A stretch of 64,000 nt of DNA from Telopea speciosissima (lineage: Eukaryota > Streptophyta > Magnoliopsida > Proteales > Proteaceae), in NCBI RefSeq assembly GCF_018873765.1, contig NC_057919.1:21058698-21122697 (forward strand). Reading direction: 5' to 3'. Shown in pieces: positions 55,924 to 64,000 of this stretch. Under the pieces are notes generated by a model. The model did no database searches. It was not told where the DNA came from and was given only the letters and a program-made list of their open reading frames with translations. Each line of letters opens with the position of its first letter. The stretch's first letter is position 1. The translations under genes were made by a program, and so were the position numbers.

Positions 55924-56611
55924 ATCGTACTGTTCGACCAGATTCACGAGTCACGATGCATCAGCTATAAAGATGTAGGGGAGGGGGGAGGGGACCTGGG
56001 GTAGGGCGATACCTCATTTAGGGCCCGTGGGGTGTTTGAAATGAGTGAGTGGTGACGAGGGTTGTCTCCATTAATTGCATTGTTGCTTGCTATATAACGA
56101 GGGTTGTCTCCATTAATGAAGGTTGTCTCATTGGAGAGGATCGGATCTATCTTTAAAGCAAGTGGAACAGCCACTGAGAGAGAGAAAGAAGAAAGAAACT
56201 TGCTTAATAGAGTGACGGTTGATGTAGACCAGGCCTGAACGCGGACACCTGTCAGATTGCTATGACATGAGAAATAGATCGTGCGGCCGGCGTGCAACCC
56301 ATACAGGCAGGATGTGGATCCCATTCAGGCAGGGTGCACCGGAAATGGTAGGATGGTCATTTCATCTCTTCTTGTGTTAAACTGTATGTCAGCCGCAGAG
56401 AATCCAAATTCAAGTAAAATTATAAACAATAAAAAAAAAAAAAAAAGACGATACGAATAAAATTTTATGGTAAAATCTGCCTTTGTGTGGTTTGCTAATG
56501 AGAAACTTATTCAAAGTCTTTCTTTTCTTTTCTTTTCCGGTAAACTGTAGACTTTAGACTGTAGAATGTATAAAAGATATTAAATAAGTTATACCATGAT
56601 AAACGTTCTAG
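55924..56611. other. intergenic DNA before the tRNA gene
   Basis: Contains a relative of the 'ggccggcgtgcag' repeat at 56280-56405 and a direct repeat of 'aacgagggttgtctccattaat' split over 56054-56118. No gene is seen. Confidence 0.4.
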
Positions 56612-56684
56612 ACGTCTTAGCTCAGCTGGTAGAGCGCATGGCTTTTAACCATGTGGTCGTGGGTTCGATTCCCACAGACGGCGG
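56612..56684 (+). tRNA. tRNA-Lys (anticodon UUU)
   Basis: 73 bases without intron. The D arm (GCTC...GAGC), anticodon arm (CATGG-CTTTTAA-CCATG, anticodon TTT at 56645-56647) and T arm (GTGGG-TTCGATT-CCCAC) all fold. A and B boxes (TAGCTCAGCTGG, GGTTCGATTCC) are intact. The acceptor stem has one mismatch: position 2 is A opposite G71, where plant tRNA-Lys normally has C. The discriminator is G and CCA is not encoded. A short T-run follows at 56700-56703. Confidence 0.93.
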
Positions 56685-57714
56685 AAGTATGTGTTATAAA
56701 GTTTTGTTTAATTCCAATTGGAATGCGCACAGAAGCCTATGCCTATTGGATTTCCATGATGGCATATATTTTTATTAAATTATTATTAAGGGGGCAAATT
56801 GTCTGGGATTATCACTAATTTTGGAACAAAATAACCTCTTAGTGGAACCCACTCAGTTGTTGTCAATCCATGGGAGGGTGAGAAATAAGTAGGTAATGTG
56901 GTTTTGTTAATAGTGTGTCCAATTGACAGAAGTAGAAGCCAGAGGACTTCTAAAAGGTCTAACTTTTGTCTTCTCTCATGGATGGTTTAATTTCCAGGTT
57001 TGGAATATGTCGAAGGAACTGCAACAAACTCTCAGAGAACCTCTCACCTCTCATATGTTTCGGAACTCCCTTTATATTTTGAAACCGTTGGAATTTTTTA
57101 CTCAAACAATCATGTTTTGTAATATTGGCGATAATGGGAGATGTCAGCTCCAGGTTCTATAACAAATATTTTATCTTTGCTTTAATTTATCTTTTCTTTC
57201 TCTTATACATCTACACGAAGGAGCTGCCCTTGAATAAAAACCTCACAATTAACACTTCACCCCATCCAAAAATACAAACACCCTCAGTTGGCTTTAGGGG
57301 TGTCTAAATATCTACCTTAGTTTTTGGTGATAAAACTAACATTGAGATAATAGTCCATAGAACTACTAACATGAAGTTTAATGGGTAAGGATCTATACAA
57401 TAATTCCCAAGTAATCAAGTGACCTATCATGCATCAAAGAAGAGTTCAATTGATAAAGAGCAAGCCCATTCAAGTGTGAAGAGCAAGGTGCTAAGTAGAA
57501 GCTTGTGGAACAATATTGAGAAACTTCATCAAATCTTAATCCATCAGTGGTTGAAGACTTCAAATACTTGGAAGCTTGATGTTGAAGACAAGCTCCATAA
57601 ATAAAGGATAGTCTTCAATTTATAATAATCATGAAATCCTATGTTAGAAACTCTCCCTAGCCTAAAAGCCCTAAAATAAGTCACCCAAACCTTAATGGAA
57701 CATGCTCCTAAATT
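56685..57714. other. intergenic DNA
   Basis: Several short open frames (for example 56923-57162) show no domain or motif that I recognise. Confidence 0.4.
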
Positions 57715-57719
57715 AGTAG

Positions 57720-58182
57720 TGTTAGATCACATAATCTAAAATCCAAATAAACTCGGGTTTGGATCATACCTGAATATGTACGGAAACGCAGCAGAAGAAG
57801 GATCAAAGACCAAACTTATGGGTTACGAGCACACGAACGAATCTCCACAATCACGATAGGCTTCTCTACAAAGAATTCCACATTACAAATCCCTGGGAAG
57901 AGATGGAATCCCACAAAGAACACAAACACTTGGAGAGCAAAGAGAAATTGAAAATTGATTGAAAAATAGCCTAGTCTTAGGGTTGGGGATGTTATCTATT
58001 TATAACCTAAAACCTAAAAACTCCCTTCCCTTTGTAGACTCCCTCTAGGAATCATCGAAGAGAAAGAGGGGGGGAGAGAGTCAGCCACTTAAGTGGCCGG
58101 CTGTCTCCCATGCTCGTAGGTTGGACCGACTTGCCTCATGTGGGCGGCCTGGACTGGGCCTCAGGCCCATGTTCGATTAACA
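57720..58182 (-). mobile_element. solo LTR with AGTAG target duplication
   Basis: 463 bp. On the plus strand it starts TGTTAGATCAC and ends GATTAACA, with inverted TGTTA/TAACA tips, flanked by AGTAG at 57715-57719 and 58183-58187. A TATA box (TATAAATAG) on the minus strand at 57996-58004 gives the orientation. No primer site or polypurine tract adjoins it, so recombination removed the rest. Confidence 0.85.
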
Positions 58183-58187
58183 AGTAG

Positions 58188-58559
58188 GTATACTTACTGA
58201 CGTTAGATAGGTTTGGATTCAAGTCCTCTGTTGTATAGACGACCATGAGCAGGGACGAACGTCCAAGCTGAGGAGATCTCAAGTCCTTTATCTAGGGGAC
58301 GTCCATAACATATCTCGGACGTCCAAGGTAAACTCATAGACGTCCAAGCCATGAGGAGTGAATTTTGACACTCAGTCCCCTTGTCTGGGAGACATCCATG
58401 AGATGTCTCAAACATCCACCAGACTTGACGGACGACCAATGCAACTTGTAGGTGTCCAAGGTAAAAAGCCAATAATATGATCGTTGGAATTCAATGACTC
58501 TATTTATGATAGTTGAAACACTAACAAACATCTGCAATAAGCAACAAATGCTTCCACCT
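58188..58559. other. intergenic DNA with repeated 'gacgtcca' words
   Basis: The words 'gacgtccaag' and 'acatcca' recur about ten times between 58230 and 58465 at irregular spacing. The minus-strand open frame here is a by-product. No gene is recognised. Confidence 0.4.
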
Positions 58560-59004
58560 AGGCCTAGATTTGTCAACTTGGGCTTTTTGCGTGATGATCC
58601 AAGGATGTCTGATCTCGGCTCATGCGGGTTTTTTGACGGCATTTAATGCCTTAGAACCGGAGGCGTCAGCTTTACTTTTTGGTCTTTGTCATATTACTAG
58701 GTTGGGCATTAAGGTCAAAGAAGTTTGGGTTTCAACAGGAAATCCTCCAGCATATTCCACAACCATCCAAACGCACTTGGGCATGGGATATGGTGCATTT
58801 GTTGATGGATCTTAATGTTTTTGTGGATAATTTGTATTTCTGGGAAAACCCTGATAGCCTCTGACTAGGATGGCTGAACAACTTTGCTCAAAAAGTTGTG
58901 GATTACCATCACCACTTTTCGTATGATCAGGATGCTATAAATTCCCTGTTTATTCCTTAGTTTTAATATATATTTTCTTTTATCAAAAAAAAAAAGAAAA
59001 AAGA
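58560..59004 (+). pseudogene. LINE 3' end: RNase H remnant and poly(A)
   Basis: The plus-strand frame reads TWAFCVMIQGCLISAHAGF, then ALEPEASALLFGL and RLGIKVKEVWVST. This follows the pattern of the RNase H domain at the end of plant LINE ORF2, including the Glu-containing helix; the final DxD part is in another frame. The remnant ends in an A-rich tail at 58986-59004. It is broken and inactive. Confidence 0.55.
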
Positions 59005-60550
59005 AGATGTCCATAGACACTACAAACTATCGATTTATGGTGATTTGTTGGCTAATCAAACAAAATACAGCAAAAGTGGTTTAACTTGAATAGTTTTTTA
59101 TTCTTTAAGCTTTAATAGTTATAGAGAGAGATTGTTTAAATTTGTTCAATCTTGCATAGCTAGAAACATTTTTTCTCTTCTCCTTTATTTGTTTTTTTGG
59201 AAAAAGAACTTTGTTCAGGAGTGTAGCCTATGCCAACACTCTCATGAGTCTCTCTCTCTTCCTCATATGAAAAGACATTTCTACCTCTTTATTTTGAGGA
59301 GGAAAGAGATAGACACATGAGAGTGCTTGCATAAAAACACTCTCGGACAGAAAACTACTTCCCTTTGTTTTTATATCCCTTGCAACTTATTTGAGTGTTA
59401 GTTCAACCTATTTCAATTATCTTTTTATCTCTACTTGGTGGTGTTTCCTACACTCTCTCACAGGGAACCGTGAGATGACACCTCTGCCCCCTAAATAGAT
59501 ACCCAAGAGTGCTCACCCATTGAAGGGCGTAGAAAACACCACCAAGTAGAGATCTTTTTCCCTTTAAAAATTTACAATTCACCTCACTTGGATTTCCTAC
59601 CAATCCTACAGAGTTGGGATCAGCTACCCACATGGGGAGCAATGGGGAGATCCCAACCCTCAATGAGCTGTGAGACTCACACCCCATAGAGGGTTCAGAC
59701 CTGTCCACACCATCCCCAAGTGGGGAGCAGATCCGGACTCGATCCTACACTCCCCGCTCCCTAAAAATATATATTTTTTCGTTCAAACCCAAAATATTCA
59801 TGCTTTTTGTCTGCTACCAAATCATTTCAGATGAGCAGCATTTGTGGGATCCAATGAACTTGAAAACAGTCAGCTAAGCAGTCACTTCTCATGCATATTG
59901 ATTGTAATGCGTCCAGTAGCCTGTAAGGAGGCTTGAATCAAAAAATTACTTTTGGGAGCTAAAATAATTGATGTTGCACCTCCATAGTCTGCGGAAATTA
60001 AATTTGCAATATTGAACATTTGATGAATACATGTACAGTTAAGTGTTAACCATGAGGCTATCTGTGGAATCACAAGAAAGAATAAAAAAGAAACATAATA
60101 GGACAAAAGTAATGATAAATTTACGCCTCTTTTTTTTTTTTTTTTTTTTTTTTCAAATTTGTTCTTTCCTTTTCTTTTCTTGCATTCCAAACATAGCCTA
60201 AAAGCAGAGTCTTGTATTGTAGCTTAACCATACAACACATCTTCGGCGATCAAACATAGGAGAAAGGAATCATTCAATATACTCCAAGCACAAAGATGGC
60301 CTGTACATCATCAGTTCTGACCTCAGCTACCATGAAAGTTGATGAGAAGCAACCTCATGAAGTTCCTAGCCAAGCCCCAATATAAAAATGGAAGATTCCT
60401 TCTCATACACCTGCCCTTGGTCAACATGTAGTAGTCGTTCAAGAGAAAGGCAGAGCCCTTTACACAAGGCAAGACAGATAAAGTTTTGCTGAGGCAGCGA
60501 GAATATACAGGAAGATCACAATCTAGTGGTCAACCAAATGCGAGCTTGCA
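59005..60550. other. intergenic DNA
   Basis: Contains an inverted repeat at 59428-59451 and 59529-59553 ('ctctacttggtggtgttt' against its complement) and a 25-base T-run at 60130-60154. The part near 60200-60550 is probably 3' untranslated sequence of the gene that follows. Confidence 0.4.
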
Positions 60551-63500
60551 TTATCTGGAGCTGGACCTTGAAGGAGCACTGACTGATTTAGATCCAGATC
60601 CTCGACCCTTGTCTAGGTTTTGAAGTTCATTTACAATCTGGTTGCGCCGTTCTTTCAAGAAGTTGAGTCGGGTCGTCAACTTTGTCAGCGTAGAAGATGC
60701 GGGCACAGTTCCCTGTAGGAGACAAGTCACCATAACTTTGTTGTTCTCTGATGATTAAAGAAATTTGAACTACAGTGTTGTTTATCTCAAGGTTCATAAG
60801 AAATACATGGCAAGGAGACTAGAACAGTGAAGGATATTTAACTGTTGAATTCATCTTCTGAAGTGGAGAAACAAAGGAAAAAGATTTTACTATACCGGAA
60901 GGACTAGATGGAATCAGTAGACTAACAAGACAAGTATTCTATTGCAGTGAAGGCCTACCTCACCCTTAGAACTAGACTTCTTAGAGTCAGTTGAGGCATT
61001 AGGATCCATAGCAGATACTCCAGCAGATTTAGTGCTGCTAAGACTTGTTGAATTTAGCTGCTGCTTCTGAGGTGGCTGCTGGCTAGATGAAGATGGCGGA
61101 TCAGATTCAGTAACGCGACATGTTGAATCTACATCCTGTTTCTGAGGTGGTTGCTTGTTTGATAAAGATGGTGGATCGGATTTAGTATTGCTGTGACTAG
61201 AAAAACTTAGCTGCTGCTTTTGTGGTAGTAGCTCGTTCGATAATGATGGTGTCTCCGCTGTCTTCACATTATTATTTCTCATTGGAGTCAAAATAGTATT
61301 CTATTGTAAATTTCAAATAAAAACAATAACAACCACCACAACAACATAGCCTTATCCCCAACTAAATGAGGTCATATATATATATATATATATAAGGCTT
61401 GCACAGCCCAAAGTAATTTAACAAAGTACAGAAATTTGTAATGAGTTGTTAGGTAAGCAATACCACTAGTGTTCAACTTAGGAACGTATTCAGAATTTCA
61501 GATATTTAGTTGTTTATTAGAAATACCATGCTTGTTAGACTATGCTCCATGCATAGTGTTTGAAAACACATACATTATTTTGTTCCATGGATGTAACTAT
61601 CTCTATGGAAGATTTGTGTGAAGCAGGTGATCATCAACTGTTCATAGTGTGAGGTATATGCATTGCATGCCTTAACCCTTTGAGGTGTAAGCAGCATTTA
61701 AAAAATGGAATCGGGATCTGGATTGGTAACAGCCGATTCCGATCTGGATCAGATTGGAATTGGCTTTTAGATCTGCCTTATAATCAGTATATTCCAGCCA
61801 TATAGGTTTTTTTTCCATACAGAATTGGCCCGAGCTGGATCAGGGGGGAATGGGGATCAGCCTCAGCTGATTCCGATGCGGACCAGCTGGTCGATCAAAT
61901 CCGAATTTTAAAACCCTAGGTGTAAGCCTCTAAAGTCCTGAATCAGTCTGGCCTCACCTTGGAGTGAGGTTTAAAGCCCAAGTCCCACATGCATTTTACT
62001 AAATCATAGAGGTGAGTATTTTACTATGCATTTATCAAGAAAAATAGTTTAGTGCTGCCAGTTTTTTGTAATTCTGGTTCCAAGTCCAGGTGGAGAAGGG
62101 TTGGTGGAAGCAACCAGCACTATAGAAAGTAAAAACTTGTTGACCGCTTCCTCTAAAAGGCTGACCTTGTAGGAAAGGGAGGAAACAATATGTATATCAA
62201 ACAGGAGCTCTAACACGGTGGACTATCCGAAGGGGGACACGGGTGGATAAACAATTTCAACACCTGCCCGCTCCCAGGGGGACTCGATACCGTGACCCCT
62301 GTCTGCTCTGATACGAGCTGAATGCTTGGATAGTCTAAGGCAGACCCCAAGCAATATATTTATAATAAAGAGTAAAAAATACAAGGACATAATTGCCCCT
62401 AACATAGCCGACATGGCTGTACACATAATAAAAGGAAGAAAATGTCCAGAATACCCCCACGGTATTCTGGCCCATACAATCCAACAAAACTCCTGGCCAT
62501 ACCTCTGTTAGAGGAGCTAAAAGAACAAAGGGTAGACTGAAATTGACTAGGGAAGTAGTGAGAAAAGGTGGATGATTTTGGGTAAACACAAGTATGACTT
62601 CAATAGGGTTGAATTGGAGAACAAGATTCACGTAACCGACCCCATGTAGTTAGGACGGTCCAATGGAGTTGAGTACATTGGTGAGCTTCTAAAGAGTTTC
62701 AAAGCGAAATGGAAAAGGTTTCATTAATAATACAAAACTAAAGTTGTTTGGGTGTAGCACATGGATGGGATTCTGTTTCTTTAATAATATCGGATCATAA
62801 TATAATGGAGACAATCTCATTATAGTTAATTTAATTTATCTCAATTTACTTGGTGAATCAGGGAAAAGGGAGAAAGGAAACAATTTGTCATTTGACTTCA
62901 TGGATTCTTTTGTTCAGTTCTCTATTGAAGCATATTCCTGAAATCCTTTCTCAGTACCACTATCTATTCCCTGTTTGGTCCAACTTCCTTTTTACTCCTT
63001 GCTAGTGTTGTCAACAGACTCAATTGCAAATGACAAGACCAGCTTAAGAAAACCTCCTTTATTTTTCAGGAATGTAGAATGCAAAGAAACAGGCATAGAT
63101 GCAGCACAACTTGCATAATCTGCTAAAATATAAAATTGGTGATCTGAGATGTATTGCTTCCTACCATGTCTCAAACTTTATCACCTATTGAAGATATTCA
63201 TAGTTACTATGATTTGCAGACAATGATTGAAGATCAAAGAAACAAAAAGCTAAATGAATGATTCATGTTGATGTGGTCCTACATGAGTCATGGACCCCTA
63301 TTGGACTACATCATATTAGTTGACGGTAGGAGTATGTATAGTACTCATGATAGGGGGAGTGTCCCTATCGTGAGAGTTGTCTAGATAGTTTTGGATTGGT
63401 TTAGGTTATTTCCTAATCAGTCTATGTTACTTTATTTTTATTCCTTGTTGAGTTGTAATCTGATTTGGCTTTACTAATATAAATATATGCAGTCTCAGCG

Positions 63501-63945
63501 ATAGAACCAGTGGGTTTACACACTGGTTCTATCGCTGAACTGGTTTCTCTTCAATCTTCTTTCTATCGTCTCTTCTCTTGTCACAATACTTGTACAAAAG
63601 TACAGGCCACTTCAATATAATAATTACATCCTACCAGTACTGAAAGTTTTGAGAAAGTTCAGCACTAAGTCGGGTTCATCTTCTATTGAAATGAAAATTA
63701 TCATATAAAAACTAGTTACACATAATGAAGAGGCCTACCTCATCCTTTGTGCCAGACTTCTTAGAGTTAGATGAAGCAGTGCGCACAACTACCACTGGCA
63801 GCACAGCAGATGAAGTAGCAAGAAACTCCACGGATTTGGTACTGAGGTCATATACTGGCTGTTTCTGAGGTTGTTTCTTGTTTGATAAAGATTGATCTTC
63901 TTGTGCCCTCACATTCACACTGTCTTCTACATCCAAACTAGTGTT
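60551..63945 (-). CDS. C-terminal exons of an unidentified Ser/Gln-rich protein (partial, runs off the window)
   Basis: Three minus-strand exons, all phase 0. Exon 1 is 63945-63739 (acceptor CCACAG, donor GTAGGC). Exon 2 is 61300-60959 (acceptor CAATAG, donor GTAGGC). The last exon is 60712-60551 (acceptor CTACAG, stop TAA). The first two are related to each other: both begin NT(S/I)L, contain SLSN..QKQ and STKS motifs, and end SKKS..K(G/D)E. Exon 2 has three internal copies of the PPQKQ unit. The product is disordered and rich in Ser, Gln and Lys until the last exon, which has a short helix (LTKLTTRLNFLKERRNQIVNELQNLDKG, split here as LTKLTTRLNFL and KERRNQIVNELQNL) and a basic Ser/Arg tail. 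I do not recognise the family. Upstream exons lie beyond base 64000, and small exons within the 2.4 kb intron cannot be excluded. Confidence 0.65.
61306..61372 (-). mobile_element. 3' tail of an RTE-type LINE within an intron
   Basis: The minus strand reads 'cctcatttagttggggata', then 'aggctatgttgttgtggtgg', and ends in a (TTG)-like tail immediately beside the exon 2 acceptor. It matches the conserved RTE 3' end. Confidence 0.6.
61373..61396. repeat. (TA)n microsatellite
   Basis: About eleven TA units next to the RTE tail. Confidence 0.9.
61397..62219. other. intron sequence
   Basis: No feature apart from a region at 61700-61915 with repeated 'gattccgat' and 'ggatcag' words. Confidence 0.35.
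62220..62640 (-). mobile_element. fragment of an LTR retrotransposon (primer site and LTR) in an intron
   Basis: The minus strand carries GTATCAGAGC (62305-62314), the core of the tRNA-iMet primer site, with the typical following leader sequence (62220-62300). The flanking LTR would start on the plus strand at TGCTTGGATAG (62323) and contains AT-rich, promoter-like DNA. The far end and target duplication are not clear. Confidence 0.4.
62641..63494. other. intron sequence
   Basis: No protein resemblance. The stretch 63275-63490 has the look of an LTR (ending in a TATAAATA box at 63479), but no paired end was found. Confidence 0.35.
63495..63538. repeat. perfect 18-bp hairpin in an intron
   Basis: TCAGCGATAGAACCAGTG (63495-63512), loop GGTTTACA, then its exact complement (63521-63538). 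It sits just downstream of a TATAAATA-like box. Confidence 0.85.
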
Positions 63946-64000
63946 CTGTGGAAAAATAGAGAAAAGCATTCATCTGTAAGTCAGAACCCTGAGCAAGGAA

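Overview
The window is plant nuclear DNA, from a flowering plant and most likely a non-grass dicot. The evidence is a plant mitochondrial dicarboxylate carrier, secreted Pro/Leu-rich cell-wall-type proteins, plant Ty3/gypsy lineages (a Tat-type element with an antisense gene, and a long-LTR non-coding element), hAT-type MITEs, L1 and RTE LINE tails, GT-AG introns and a nuclear tRNA-Lys(UUU). I cannot name the species. Host genes are sparse and most of the DNA is transposon-derived.

Layout. 1.0-2.4 kb: first proline-rich secreted protein gene (PRP-A, minus). 2.57-6.04 kb: a composite terminal-inverted-repeat element carrying two captured host-gene fragments, one a malectin-like fragment of a CrRLK1L receptor kinase. 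6.1-7.1 kb: 3' end of a decayed LINE. 8.46-19.68 kb: an 11.2 kb Tat-type Ty3/gypsy element with two 717-bp LTRs, GGTGT target duplication, gag-protease, pol, a 66-bp tandem repeat array and a spliced antisense gene. 20.8-21.4 kb: PRP-B. 22.2-22.8 kb: hAT MITE. 23.4-23.97 kb: old LTR fragment. 25.5-35.3 kb: a 9.7 kb long-LTR element with no gag-pol (LARD-like, minus), ATTAC target duplication. 36.3-36.9 kb: PRP-C. 41.8-42.4 kb: PRP-D. 44.1-44.4 kb: truncated, frameshifted PRP-E. 45-52 kb: AT-rich intergenic DNA with MITEs. 52.07-53.05 kb: intronless mitochondrial dicarboxylate carrier (plus). 53.9-54.3 kb: 3' end of another gypsy element. 56.6 kb: tRNA-Lys. 57.7-58.2 kb: solo LTR. 58.6-59.0 kb: LINE 3' end with poly(A). 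60.55-64 kb: last three recognisable exons of a minus-strand gene that leaves the window.

The history is legible. A block carrying one PRP gene and its flanks was duplicated several times, giving four intact copies and one broken copy. The two large retrotransposons then landed in different copies of the block, so each copy preserves the empty target site of the insertion found in the other. Without those two elements the PRP array would be about 21 kb shorter. The PRP cluster next to a dicarboxylate carrier recalls the Arabidopsis chromosome 5 neighbourhood holding DIC3, a hydroxyproline-rich glycoprotein gene and PELPK1/2; this comparison is from memory and is a testable synteny proposal.

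The most unusual items are the composite gene-capturing TIR element at 2.6-6.0 kb, the antisense gene of the Tat element with its own TATA box, introns and poly(A) signal, and the hairpin-rich 66-bp repeats beside it.
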